Made by a program: the position numbers and the translations under genes. The notes under the pieces were generated by a model. The model worked only from the letters and a program-made list of their open reading frames with translations. It was not told the DNA's origin and did not search any database. DNA of 64,000 bases from an uncultured Prevotellaceae bacterium (lineage in GTDB: Bacteria > Bacteroidota > Bacteroidia > Bacteroidales > Muribaculaceae), in the NCBI GenBank assembly GCA_946186575.1, contig CAMHNO010000009.1, forward strand, positions 1 through 64,000. The letters run 5' to 3'. Shown one piece after another: positions 19,250-27,680 of this stretch; position 1 is the stretch's first letter, and each line of letters opens with the position of its first letter.

Positions 19250-19345
19250 CATATTAACTCATAGTAATTCATAGTAATTCATAGTAATTCATAGTAGCTT
19301 ATAGTAGTTCATAGTAACTCATAGTAGCTCATAAATTCATAACTC
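19250..19345 (+). repeat. 10-base tandem repeat between lysS and ychF
   Basis: Eight near-perfect 10-base units (consensus CATAGTAATT; variants end in AACT, AGCT or AGTT), then two 8-base remnants. A partial unit at 19242-19249 contains the lysS stop codon, and the array ends four bases before the ychF ATG. The whole gap is repeat. Confidence 0.95.
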
Positions 19346-19348
19346 AAA

Positions 19349-20449
19349 ATGGCACTTCAATGTGGTATCGTGGGACTGCCCAATGTGGGAAAGTCCACTC
19401 TGTTCAATTGCTTGTCGAACGCTAAGGCACAGTCGGCAAACTTCCCTTTTTGTACTATTGAGCCCAATGTGGGAGTGATAACCGTTCCCGACGAGCGCCT
19501 GAACAAGCTCGCCGAGCTCGTCAATCCAGCCAAGGTGGTTCCCACCACGGTTGAGATTGTGGACATAGCGGGTCTTGTGAAAGGAGCAAGCCGTGGCGAG
19601 GGCCTGGGCAATAAGTTCCTTGCCAACATACGCGAGACCGACGCCATACTGCACGTGCTGCGGTGCTTCGACGACGACAACATCACTCACGTGGACGGCT
19701 CTGTCGACCCCGTGCGCGACAAGGAGGTAATCGACACTGAGCTGCAGCTGCGCGACCTGGAAACGGTGGAGGGACGCTTGCCGCGCATCGCCAAGATGGC
19801 GGCGGCAGGCGACCGCGACGCCAAGGTGCAGCTGGGAGTGCTCAGCCGCTACAAAGAGGTGCTCAGCCAGGGCAAGAGCGCGCGCAGCGTGGTTCTTGAC
19901 ACTAAAGACGAGCAAAAGGTGGCTCACGACCTGTTCCTCTTGACCAACAAGCCAGTGCTCTATGTGTGCAATGTTGATGATGCCAGTGCTGTGACAGGCA
20001 ACAAATATGTCGACGCAGTGCGCGAGGCTGTCAAGGACGAGAATGCCGAGATACTGATTGTGGCGGCTCAAACCGAGAGCGACATTGCCGAACTTGAAAC
20101 CTATGAGGAGCGACAGATGTTCCTCAAGGAGATAGGACTCGAAGAGAGCGGAGTGAATCGCTTGATAAAGGCTGCCTACAAGCTACTCGACCTGGAGACC
20201 TTCCTCACTGCCGGACCCAAGGAGGTGCGCGCTTGGACCTATCGCAAGGGCAGCAAGGCACCCCAGTGTGCCGGTGTGATACACACCGACTTTGAGCGTG
20301 GCTTCATTCGCGCCGAGATCATAAAATATGACGACTATATCCATTATGGTAGCGAGGCTGCTGTGAAAGAAGCCGGCAAGATGCACATCGAGGGCAAAGA
20401 CTACGTGTTCCAGGATGGCGATATAGTGGTGTTCCGCTTCAACGTCTAA
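19349..20449 (+). CDS. ychF: YchF, Obg-family ATPase/GTPase
   Basis: 366 residues, the usual length. The N-terminus GIVGLPNVGKSTLFNCL carries the Walker A (G1) loop. DIAGLVKGASRGEGLGN is the G3/switch region. The C-terminal ~85 residues (DLETFLTAGPKEVRAWTYRKG to DGDIVVFRFNV) form the TGS domain. YchF proteins prefer ATP over GTP, bind ribosomes and take part in the stress and oxidative response. It follows lysS on the same strand, and the decamer array is its 5' untranslated or intergenic region. The repeat-flanked GxxExxY cassette begins seven bases after its stop. Confidence 0.97.
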   Translation: MALQCGIVGLPNVGKSTLFNCLSNAKAQSANFPFCTIEPNVGVITVPDERLNKLAELVNPAKVVPTTVEIVDIAGLVKGASRGEGLGNKFLANIRETDAILHVLRCFDDDNITHVDGSVDPVRDKEVIDTELQLRDLETVEGRLPRIAKMAAAGDRDAKVQLGVLSRYKEVLSQGKSARSVVLDTKDEQKVAHDLFLLTNKPVLYVCNVDDASAVTGNKYVDAVREAVKDENAEILIVAAQTESDIAELETYEERQMFLKEIGLEESGVNRLIKAAYKLLDLETFLTAGPKEVRAWTYRKGSKAPQCAGVIHTDFERGFIRAEIIKYDDYIHYGSEAAVKEAGKMHIEGKDYVFQDGDIVVFRFNV

Positions 20450-20455
20450 TCCTCC

Positions 20456-20567
20456 CTCTACGGAGTCTTGATATTTTTCCCTACGGAGACTTGATGTTTT
20501 TTTTTCTACGGAGTCTTGGAGTCTAAGGAGTTTAATTTTTTTATTCCATCACTCCAAAACTCCGTAG
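20456..20567. repeat. Left repeat cluster of the GxxExxY cassette
   Basis: Three direct units headed by CTACGGAGTCTTG or a close variant occur at 20458, 20481 and 20506, each followed by a T-run or AGTCTAAGGAGTTT. An inverted partner (ACTCCAAAACTCCGTAG, 20551-20567) can pair with the third unit (20506-20522) as an imperfect hairpin. Confidence 0.9.
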
Positions 20568-20590
20568 ACAGATAAATCAGTCACATCTAA

Positions 20591-20986
20591 ATGGACAGAG
20601 ACTATACTCACAGGATTCTCCAATGTCTGTATGAAGTGCACAAGCAACTCGGACCTGGGTTGCTTGAAAGTATTTATGAAGAAGCTGTGGTAAAGGAGCT
20701 TACCATGCAAGGGTTCAGAGTTGGAAGACAAGTGCCTGTGCCAGTTTTCTATAAAGGAGAACAGCTGAAAAACAATCTTCGCCTTGATATAATAATTGAT
20801 AACAAGGTTGTTCTTGAACTGAAGAGTGTTACAGAATATAAGAAACTCTTTGAGAAACAACTATACACTTACTTGAGGTTGACCAATTGTCCAATCGGTT
20901 ATGTGGTAAACTTTAACGAAACTTCTCTAAGAGATGGTTTACACACTGTTCGTAATCACTATGCCGATAACCCTACTGAGACTTGA
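20591..20986 (+). CDS. GxxExxY-family PD-(D/E)XK nuclease-like protein
   Basis: 131 residues. It contains the family motif G23-L-L-E26-S-I-Y29 and a PD-(D/E)XK-like core with D66 (LRLDIIID) and E76-L-K78 (VVLELKSV), then Q90 and the YVVNFN strand. The family is widespread in Bacteroidetes; to my knowledge its function is undetermined. The final residues, DNPTET, are encoded by a copy of the repeat that also lies upstream of the gene, so gene and repeat are fused at the 3' end. Base composition is more AT-rich than lysS and ychF. The whole unit sits between the stop codons of two converging genes and may be a mobile or amplifying cassette. Nuclease activity is inferred from motifs only. Confidence 0.85.
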   Translation: MDRDYTHRILQCLYEVHKQLGPGLLESIYEEAVVKELTMQGFRVGRQVPVPVFYKGEQLKNNLRLDIIIDNKVVLELKSVTEYKKLFEKQLYTYLRLTNCPIGYVVNFNETSLRDGLHTVRNHYADNPTET

Positions 20987-21122
20987 TGTTTTTTTTTCTC
21001 TGCGGAGTCTTGGAGTAATGGAGTTAATATAATTGATTAGCATCCAGCTAAAATCAATGGCTATAAAGAAATGTTGCGATGAGATAAATGAAAAAAACTC
21101 CTTAGACTCCAAGACTCCGTAG
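20971..21122. repeat. Right repeat cluster of the GxxExxY cassette
   Basis: 20971-21026 is a direct, slightly diverged copy of 20479-20536, including the nine-T run and GCGGAGTCTTGGAGT. 21095-21122 is a perfect 28-base inverted copy of 20506-20533. The two arms of the right cluster can also pair with each other. The repeat ends three bases before the stop codon of the CotH-like gene. Confidence 0.9.
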
Positions 21123-21125
21123 ACC

Positions 21126-22949
21126 TTACTGTGCAGAGGATGAACCACCTAATAGGATATTGTAGAGGGCGGTGACATCGGTTGAGGTGATGTGGCCGTC
21201 GGCGTCAACGTCGCAGGTGCTCTTGAATGTCTCGTCGCCATTGAGCAGGTAGTTGTAGAGTGCGGTGACATCGACGCTGCCCACGTGCCCGTCGCAGTTC
21301 ACATCACCTGGCTGCAGGCTCCACTGCTCGTCGAGCCACGCCACCTTGTGGGCGATGAGGTTGAGATAGTCGGTCACATACTCCTCGGGATGGATGCTTG
21401 CATAAGTTCTCCACCGCACTTTATCACAATTCTCGGCAGCAATTATTAGGCTTCTCCACTGAGCGGCATGCTCATTTATCTTGCTGAGCACATCGTTGTT
21501 TTTGAATTCTCTCCACACTTGCCTAACCACTTGCTGGAAATGAGGGAACTTTAGAAATTCCTTAATCCACAAGAATGAGAATATCGAATTGTAATTATAG
21601 ATGAAGTTATCGCCACTTGTGTTAAAACCACTATTGTCAAAATCCCACACAGGTCCAAACTTCAACTTCTGGTCCCACCCCCAATCTTTATACATGAAAA
21701 GACTTCCCGAGAATGCTTCCACATTCTCCATTACCTCATGAATCACGTAGAACCGTGCCAAAGAATTGATGTCGAAATATTGTTCCCAACCAGTATCGGC
21801 CTTGTCGGCAACAAAGATGCAACTGTCGGCCTTGTGGATGAAATTATAAATGTAATCGCGTTGAACTTGCGATAGAACTTCGGGCGATTCAGCCATGAAA
21901 GCAAACCAGAGATTTGATGGATCATTGCCTTGAAATTGAGCTATTACTTGATTGTCCTCATATCCCAGTTCGAGGAGCCATCCACCAGTGACATTGTCTG
22001 GATTGGTTTCATTGTCCTGCTGTTCCATTATATCTACCCTTCCGTTCTCAATCCTGATTTTCTCACACAAGAAATAGAGACCTTGATACTCACCATTCAG
22101 TATTAATTCAACGGGATACTGACGTGTTGTGTAAGGCATCCCCAATTGGCGGCTAAGTTCAAATCCCGTCTCATTGCGCAGGTATCCGCTCCAGTCCGCA
22201 AAGTCGGGCTTAAGTATAAAATGTTTGCTTTGGTCCAATCCGAGAGGAGATTGTTTTTGCGCAAATCTAATTTTATAAGGCTTCTTGTAAGACTCTCGCC
22301 AAGTGTAGTTGCCTCGACCTTTAATTTGAAGGGTTACTGGGTTTGACTCACTACCCAACGACTCATAGCCGTCGATGCCACAGTTGTCGAGCCATAGAGT
22401 TCCATCAATGTAGTTTTCCTTGTCGGCAATGGTAACAGCATTTTTAGTGTTGATGTGAATTAGTGGCACGGTGCGCGATGGCTCCACGCCGTAGCTGTCT
22501 TGTGGTCGCCAGTAGCCGTCACTCTGAGGCGCATCGTTTAATGGGCAAAACACCCACCCGATAAGTTGTTGTGTCGTGCTGCCAATGTAGTCTCTCACTT
22601 TAGTGCGCCTGAAGTTTGCACTGCTTGCCTCGAGCCGTCCCAGAAAGGAGTCGAGGCTCTCGTGATAAATTCCAGCATCAATATCGCTATTGATGAAGCA
22701 GAAGCCTTTTAGGTTGTTGACATCCATGGTGAGCGAATCGCGTAGCCATGGCACATTATTGGCTGGCATCATGTTGCGAACCACAACTCTGTAGTCGCTT
22801 CCCATCACCATTTTTACATTATTAAAATGCAACTTGCTGTTGTCGAAGTAGTAGTTTCCTGCTTTGAATTCCAGCGCATGAGTCTTGAAGCATCCAGTAC
22901 ATGCCAAGATTAGAATAATAAGGAAATAGTAATACCAACACCGTTTCAT
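21126..22949 (-). CDS. Second CotH-kinase-like surface protein with dockerin repeats
   Basis: 607 residues, a paralogue of 12083-13897 along its whole length: LEFKAGNYYFDNSKLHFNNVKMVMG near the start, KGRGNYTWRESYKKPYKIRF, EVMENVEAFSGSLFMYKD and FGPVWDFDNSGF. At the end two dockerin-like units (DVNCDGHVGSVDVTAL and DVDADGHITSTDVTAL). The N-terminal hydrophobic segment ends LILACTGCF, so it could be a lipoprotein, whereas the first paralogue has an ordinary signal peptide. The central part is more AT-rich than the paralogue, so the pair has been separate for some time or one was acquired. Its 3' end abuts the repeat cassette. Role: unknown secreted kinase-like protein. Confidence 0.85.
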   Translation of the reverse strand: MKRCWYYYFLIILILACTGCFKTHALEFKAGNYYFDNSKLHFNNVKMVMGSDYRVVVRNMMPANNVPWLRDSLTMDVNNLKGFCFINSDIDAGIYHESLDSFLGRLEASSANFRRTKVRDYIGSTTQQLIGWVFCPLNDAPQSDGYWRPQDSYGVEPSRTVPLIHINTKNAVTIADKENYIDGTLWLDNCGIDGYESLGSESNPVTLQIKGRGNYTWRESYKKPYKIRFAQKQSPLGLDQSKHFILKPDFADWSGYLRNETGFELSRQLGMPYTTRQYPVELILNGEYQGLYFLCEKIRIENGRVDIMEQQDNETNPDNVTGGWLLELGYEDNQVIAQFQGNDPSNLWFAFMAESPEVLSQVQRDYIYNFIHKADSCIFVADKADTGWEQYFDINSLARFYVIHEVMENVEAFSGSLFMYKDWGWDQKLKFGPVWDFDNSGFNTSGDNFIYNYNSIFSFLWIKEFLKFPHFQQVVRQVWREFKNNDVLSKINEHAAQWRSLIIAAENCDKVRWRTYASIHPEEYVTDYLNLIAHKVAWLDEQWSLQPGDVNCDGHVGSVDVTALYNYLLNGDETFKSTCDVDADGHITSTDVTALYNILLGGSSSAQ

Positions 22950-23033
22950 GACTATTATGGGGCACTAAAGATTAGGATAGAGTTGAAATTAAGATGTAAA
23001 AGGCTATAAATTACAACGGGGAAAGCGTTGTTT

Positions 23034-24116
23034 TTATTTTATCACCTGCTTGTAAACTTCGACTGTCTGCTTGGCAATGGTGTCCCAGTTGTAGCTTGAG
23101 AGGTCGTAGTGCTGCAGCTCAAAATCTTTAGAAAGGGCCTGCTTGATGCCCTCGGCAAGAGCGTCGCTATTAGCTGGCTCCACATAGTTGTCATCGGGCA
23201 GCTCAATGAGGTGAGTGGCGGGGATGTCGCTCACCACCAGCGGCAGCTGATAGCTCATGGCCTCGAGAAGCACTAAAGGGAATCCCTCGTTTACCGACGA
23301 GAGCACATAGAGTCGTGCGTGGCTGTAGAGTTGACGCAGATCCTCGCCCTGGGTATAACCGGTGAAAATCACCTTGTCGTTCCAGTCGAGCTGCTTGAGT
23401 TGCTTGAAATAGCTATTGTCGTGGTCGCTGGCACCAGCTATCACCAGGTGCTCCACCTCGTCGAGCTTGTTTACCGCCTCGACAAGAAACTCAAACCCCT
23501 TCTCGGGAGTGAGCCTTCCCACCGAGAGGATGAAATTGCGATGCTCTATCTCCAAGCGTCGCAACAATCCGGTGCTGCGTCCAATCTTGGTCTTATTGAT
23601 GCCATTGGGGATGAAAACCGACTTCTTGAGCACTTTCTCGCCCAGCTTCTCGCGCTGGAAACTATTGACAAAGATAATGGTGCTGGCGCAGCTCAACGAT
23701 ATTTTTTCCGACAATTTCAAGATTGCCCTGCTCAGGCGACCCCACTTCTTGTGCTCGTAATTGGGGCTGTGATAGGTGAGGATGATGGGGATGCCGCAAA
23801 GTTTGATGAGCGGTGCAAACATGCCTGGCCCTATGTTGTGAATGTGCACAGCATCGGGGCGATGGAAAATGATGTGAATGCAGGCAAGCAAGGTGTGAAT
23901 CACTGCCTCCAACCCCTTGATGCGTGTGGAAGGCAGATCGACGTACTCGGTGTTCTTGAACTTGCGTGCCGAGACTTCGGTGAGATAGGGGCGGCGGCGG
24001 TAGATGCGCAGCCGGTAGTGCTTGTGAATGCGAGAGTAGATGTTCTCGCAGTGCATCTCAACGCCTCCTTGCACACCAGGGAATCCCCTCACTCCTATAA
24101 CCGAAATCGTCTTCAT
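23034..24116 (-). CDS. GT4 glycosyltransferase (DUF1972-type N-terminus)
   Basis: 360 residues. The N-terminus KTISVIGVRGFPGVQGGVEMHCENIY is typical of the rhamnosyltransferase-like proteins with DUF1972. The C-terminal GT4 donor-binding domain includes FILSVGRLTPEKGFEFLVEA and the E-x7-E motif NEGFPLVLLEAMSYQLPLVVSD. It transfers a sugar from a nucleotide-sugar donor to a lipid-linked repeat unit in the cytoplasm. The ATG at 24116 is preferred to the TTG before it. It is the last gene in the minus-strand run GT4, acyltransferase, radical SAM, GT4. The gap upstream is an 8-base repeat. Confidence 0.88.
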   Translation of the reverse strand: MKTISVIGVRGFPGVQGGVEMHCENIYSRIHKHYRLRIYRRRPYLTEVSARKFKNTEYVDLPSTRIKGLEAVIHTLLACIHIIFHRPDAVHIHNIGPGMFAPLIKLCGIPIILTYHSPNYEHKKWGRLSRAILKLSEKISLSCASTIIFVNSFQREKLGEKVLKKSVFIPNGINKTKIGRSTGLLRRLEIEHRNFILSVGRLTPEKGFEFLVEAVNKLDEVEHLVIAGASDHDNSYFKQLKQLDWNDKVIFTGYTQGEDLRQLYSHARLYVLSSVNEGFPLVLLEAMSYQLPLVVSDIPATHLIELPDDNYVEPANSDALAEGIKQALSKDFELQHYDLSSYNWDTIAKQTVEVYKQVIK

Positions 24117-24124
24117 CAATATTA

Positions 24125-24164
24125 AAACTTGAAAACTCGAAGAATCGAATGGTCGAACAATCGA
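24125..24164 (-). repeat. Degenerate octamer repeat upstream of the GT4 gene
   Basis: On the minus strand five 8-base units: TCGATTGT, TCGACCAT, TCGATTCT, TCGAGTTT, TCAAGTTT. They end 8 bases before the start codon and fill most of the gap from the radical SAM gene. Confidence 0.75.
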
Positions 24165-24185
24165 GAAATAATCGCCCTCTTTCTC

Positions 24186-25193
24186 CTAATCCCAGCAGAT
24201 GTCCTTGCCCTGGCGTATGCGCCATTTGTTCTTGATAATCCACTTGATGGGAATCCACGGGCGGCGCACCATGTCGTGACGCTCGGTGACGATGAAGGCG
24301 CAGTTGCGGTTGCACTGCTGCACTTTCTTGAGGGCCTGGCGGGCCTTGTCGCTGTTCATGATTTCGTCGAAGCTCTGCTCCTTGATGTTGCCCATGACCC
24401 ACTCCTCGCCCGAGCCGTTGCAGGGCGACACGTTGCCCCAGGGGTCGATGAAGAAGAAGTCGGTCAAGGCGCCACAGGCAGGGCGATATCCTGCCTCATC
24501 GCCACGCAGTCGGCGGTGGATTGAGCGGTTGAAGAATGCTCGGCCATAGTCCTTGAGGCGGTCTTTAAGGTGGCGGCGCTTGCTTGTGAGCAAAGCCTTG
24601 ACAAAGAGCTCGTGCTGCTTGAGTGCGTCCTCGCTCACAATCTCGTTGTCGTCCTTGTGGAAGTACCACGAGTTGTGCACTGCCGAGTTGCCCAGCTCCA
24701 CGTCGAGAGCCACGCACAGTTCGTAGAGCCACACGAGGTCTTTGTAATTGTCGGGCGAGATCACGACCGAGAAACCAATGTTCTTGCACTTGGTCTTCTT
24801 GAGCTCGAGCATGGTGCGCAGGGCGTGGTCGAAGCCGTTGACCAGTCCGCGCTTGTTGTCGTTGATTTTGGGCAGTCCCTCTACGCTCACGCGTATCAGG
24901 ATGTTGGGATATTTATTGGCCAACTCCACAATCTTCTCGGTATTGTAGCCGTTAGTGCTCAGCTCCAGCAGAGCCGATTTTGGGTACAAAATCTCAAAAA
25001 TCTTGTCGATGTCTTTGCGTATGGTGGCCTCACCACCCGTTATGTTGATGCGCAGTCCATCGGGCAACTTCTCGTAGTAGGACGGGTCGATTTCCTCCTC
25101 GGGCTTGGTGGGGAACTTCCAAATGTTGCACATGTTACACTTGGCGTTGCACCTGAAAGTTGTGATGAGACTGCCTTGAACAGTATTTTTCAT
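24186..25193 (-). CDS. Radical SAM/SPASM protein in the polysaccharide locus
   Basis: 335 residues. The radical SAM cluster motif C-x3-C-x2-C is in FRCNAKCNMCNIW (about residues 14-21), followed by the SAM-binding ITGGEATIRKD. A SPASM-like C-terminal region carries further cysteines (RPACGALTDFFFIDPWGNVSPCNG and QQCNRNCAF) that would bind extra iron-sulfur clusters. Such proteins in glycan loci are annotated as sugar- or peptide-modifying enzymes, but the substrate is unknown. It lies between an acyltransferase and a GT4 gene on the same strand. A -7 promoter (TAACTTTG, 25333-25340) is 140 bases upstream, so it may be transcribed separately as well. Confidence 0.88.
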   Translation of the reverse strand: MKNTVQGSLITTFRCNAKCNMCNIWKFPTKPEEEIDPSYYEKLPDGLRINITGGEATIRKDIDKIFEILYPKSALLELSTNGYNTEKIVELANKYPNILIRVSVEGLPKINDNKRGLVNGFDHALRTMLELKKTKCKNIGFSVVISPDNYKDLVWLYELCVALDVELGNSAVHNSWYFHKDDNEIVSEDALKQHELFVKALLTSKRRHLKDRLKDYGRAFFNRSIHRRLRGDEAGYRPACGALTDFFFIDPWGNVSPCNGSGEEWVMGNIKEQSFDEIMNSDKARQALKKVQQCNRNCAFIVTERHDMVRRPWIPIKWIIKNKWRIRQGKDICWD

Positions 25194-25332
25194 CTAAAAA
25201 ATGTAGCGCTATGATGATTGGATATATCCTAATAAATTAACTTGGTGAATACCTTATTATTGTGCCTAAAGGCATAAATAGTTATCCACAAGCCCATTTG
25301 CCACAACTTGCCGTTCTGGCCAAAAGAGCGTG

Positions 25333-25340
25333 CAAAGTTA
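25333..25340 (-). promoter_or_regulatory. -7 promoter element of the radical SAM gene
   Basis: Minus strand TAACTTTG matches TAnnTTTG. The 159-base gap 25194-25352 otherwise holds only a short GCCTAAAGGC palindrome and nothing else recognised. Confidence 0.5.
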
Positions 25341-25352
25341 CAAGAAAAAACG

Positions 25353-26351
25353 CTACACGCCAAAAAATAGTCTTAGAATTTTGTGCTTCTTGATTATTGA
25401 GTACAAAATGATGGGGATGATAATGGCACATGTAATGGCGACTGCTGCTTGCACTGCAAATGTTAAATCGCTGTTGCTGCCGAAAAATGCAATTTTTCCA
25501 AAGGCAGCCTTGGCAAAGCCCAAAATAGTAGTGTGGAAAAGATAGATGATGTAGACTGCAGGAGCCAGCACCACACATGCTTTGGCCAAGATAGGGGCGT
25601 ACCGCTCGCAATTGTGACAAAGCGTCATTACAACTGCGATGCCTGTAAGCGCAAGAAAGCGATACATGAAAATCGAGTCCTGATGCATCAGGTAATAGGC
25701 TTCGCAGCCCATGAAGACGAGAAATATTGCCAGTGTGGGAAGTATTGTGATGTGAAAAATCTTGGGTGCATAGTCGGCAGTTACCACTCCCGCCATGAAA
25801 TAGACCATCATCTCCTGACACTGGCGCAAGCACAGCACGTCGATGCCGCAAGATGGCAGTAAAGAGACAGCAAAAGTTGCGACAAACAAGGCAAGTCGTG
25901 AAGTCTTTGACTTGAAGTGAAATACAATCAAGAACATCATAAATAGCGCAATGGCGAACCACAAGAAGTAGCCTGCCTCGGGCAGATAGAACATTTTCAG
26001 ATAAGACCACCATGTGACAGGATGATCGACCCTTGCGCTACCTTGAGTCAATAGTTTGATAGTAATAATAATAGCCGATGTAACAAGATAGGGAATGGCC
26101 AATCGCTTAAACTTTTTGGTGATGAACGACTTAAACGAAACATCCCTAAAGGTGGCTGCATATAGAAAGCCGCTGATGAAAAGGAATACTGGCATGTGAA
26201 ATGTGTATATGACCTTGAGCATATTGGTGTAATGAGCAGGAGCATTACTGGGATCGTAATGTCCTATCACCACAAGGATAATGCAAGCCACCCGAGCAAT
26301 GTCGAGAGATGCAAAATGCTTACGTGCCGATTTGTTGAGCGTTGCATCCAT
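25353..26351 (-). CDS. Acyltransferase family 3 membrane protein (OatA/NodX-like)
   Basis: 332 residues with about ten membrane helices. The N-terminal FASLDIARVACIILVVIGHY contains the conserved R...H of the family, and FHMPVFLFISGFLYA is the second signature. Members transfer acetyl or succinyl groups from the cytoplasm to sugars on the outside, so it probably O-acylates the polysaccharide made by this locus. The start overlaps the end of the upstream GT4 gene by 32 bases, so the two are translationally linked. Confidence 0.88.
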   Translation of the reverse strand: MDATLNKSARKHFASLDIARVACIILVVIGHYDPSNAPAHYTNMLKVIYTFHMPVFLFISGFLYAATFRDVSFKSFITKKFKRLAIPYLVTSAIIITIKLLTQGSARVDHPVTWWSYLKMFYLPEAGYFLWFAIALFMMFLIVFHFKSKTSRLALFVATFAVSLLPSCGIDVLCLRQCQEMMVYFMAGVVTADYAPKIFHITILPTLAIFLVFMGCEAYYLMHQDSIFMYRFLALTGIAVVMTLCHNCERYAPILAKACVVLAPAVYIIYLFHTTILGFAKAAFGKIAFFGSNSDLTFAVQAAVAITCAIIIPIILYSIIKKHKILRLFFGV

Positions 26352-27540
26352 AAATATTTTCGATTAATCGAAGATGCTCCCGCTCAGCAAACCTCTTTGA
26401 GGCCTGAGCCTTAATCTGCTCATGATTCCATTGAGTGGAGAAAGCATCGGCTATCGATTGAGAGAGTTCATTATTGTTGCCCGAAGTGAAAGTGATGCCG
26501 TTATTATCGTTAAGTAGTTCAGGAATGCCACCAATTCGAGCTCCCACCACTGGTGTGCCGGCACATAGCGACTCAATTACCCCAAGTGGATTATTGTCGT
26601 AACACTCACTGGGCATAACCGAAAAACGGGCTTTGCTCAATAGTGTTGCCACTTGCTGGGCATCTTGATGGCCCAAGAACTCAATATTGCCACAAGACTT
26701 GTGTTGGGCTTCAAGTTGAGGCCTGAGCGGTCCGTCGCCTGCAATCTTGAGAGTGTGAGGCAGCCCAGATGCCACATTGAGCAAGGTTGCTACACCTTTC
26801 TCTTGTGACAGGCGTCCAACATAGGCATAGTAGTTCTCGCGCTCAACACTAATTGAGTCAAAAAGCTTTTGCTTCTTAGCGTCGATGTGGTTGCAAACCA
26901 CATGAAGTTTGCTTGCGTCAAACCCATCTTTTAGCATTTTGCTCTGCATAAACTCGCTGGGGCAGATAAAGGCATCGGTCCACTTCTCAAGCACCTTGCG
27001 ATTCCACCGCAGTGCTTCGAGCCATGCCAGTGCGCTGGCAACAAGACTGCCTTTCATGCATCGGTTCTTGAGCACATGCATCTTTCCTGATCCAATGCAT
27101 TTCTCGCAAGGTTTTCCATCCAAGAGACAGGCATAGGATGGGCACACGAGCTTGTAGTCGTGCAAGGTCCACACCACTCGGCATCCACGCTGCTTGGCAA
27201 GCTGTGCCACCACTGGTGAGAGATAAGAGTGGATATTGTGCAGGTGTACAATATCGGGCCTGAAATCATCGAGAATCCTGTTAAAAGCCGCCTTGATGTC
27301 GCCCCAGCCCAAGAGTCGCTTGGCGGCATTCAACTTGTTGCTCATAGCCCCTGCAAAATCTACATGTGTGGCATAGTAGCTGTTCCATCCCGAGTTAATA
27401 TTGTCAGGATGGTGCATAGCAAACACCGCCACCTCATGACCTTGAGCCTTGAGCAACCGCTCCAGGTTCATAGCCACAATGCAGTCGCCACCACGCGGGT
27501 AGTAGAACTTACTCACTATGAGAACTCGCTTCTTCTCCAT
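26320..27540 (-). CDS. GT4 glycosyltransferase
   Basis: 406 residues. The N-terminus RVLIVSKFYYPRGGDCIVAMNLERLL and the acceptor-domain motif DIVHLHNIHSYLSP are typical of GT4. The donor domain contains YYAYVGRLSQEKGVATLL and the E-x7-E signature SECYDNNPLGVIESLCAGTPVV. The inserted cysteine-rich segment PSYACLLDGKPCEKCIGSGK (about 145-165) is seen in a subset of Bacteroidetes GT4 enzymes. It heads the minus-strand sub-operon with the acyltransferase. A -7 element (TAATTTTG, 27551-27558) lies 11 bases from the ATG, implying a very short leader. Confidence 0.9.
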   Translation of the reverse strand: MEKKRVLIVSKFYYPRGGDCIVAMNLERLLKAQGHEVAVFAMHHPDNINSGWNSYYATHVDFAGAMSNKLNAAKRLLGWGDIKAAFNRILDDFRPDIVHLHNIHSYLSPVVAQLAKQRGCRVVWTLHDYKLVCPSYACLLDGKPCEKCIGSGKMHVLKNRCMKGSLVASALAWLEALRWNRKVLEKWTDAFICPSEFMQSKMLKDGFDASKLHVVCNHIDAKKQKLFDSISVERENYYAYVGRLSQEKGVATLLNVASGLPHTLKIAGDGPLRPQLEAQHKSCGNIEFLGHQDAQQVATLLSKARFSVMPSECYDNNPLGVIESLCAGTPVVGARIGGIPELLNDNNGITFTSGNNNELSQSIADAFSTQWNHEQIKAQASKRFAEREHLRLIENIYGCNAQQIGT

Positions 27541-27550
27541 GTTGATGCTG

Positions 27551-27558
27551 CAAAATTA
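27551..27558 (-). promoter_or_regulatory. -7 element of the minus-strand GT4 sub-operon
   Basis: Minus strand TAATTTTG matches TAnnTTTG, very close to the ATG at 27540. It is divergent from the motif at 27645. Confidence 0.45.
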
Positions 27559-27644
27559 AGTATTTTTCCTTGTTGTAGAAAGAGAAAATTCATTTTTGTT
27601 AATCTTTAAAGTTTGAAAAGAGTCAAAAATGAAAGTATTTTTAT

Positions 27645-27652
27645 TACTTTTG
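27645..27652 (+). promoter_or_regulatory. -7 element of the plus-strand glycan genes
   Basis: TACTTTTG matches TAnnTTTG. Transcription would start at or after 27657, which rules out the upstream ATG at 27657 and supports 27681 as start of the following gene. Confidence 0.5.
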
Positions 27653-27680
27653 CGCAATGATAGTTTTGCACATTGAAAAA

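Noticed and set aside
19250..19345. Decamer array as a CRISPR-like or iteron origin
   Set aside because: Units are contiguous without spacers, are only 10 bases long, and no replication or Cas gene is nearby.
27657..27680. Upstream ATG of the plus-strand glycosyltransferase
   Set aside because: It lies at or before the predicted transcription start, so the second ATG at 27681 was preferred.
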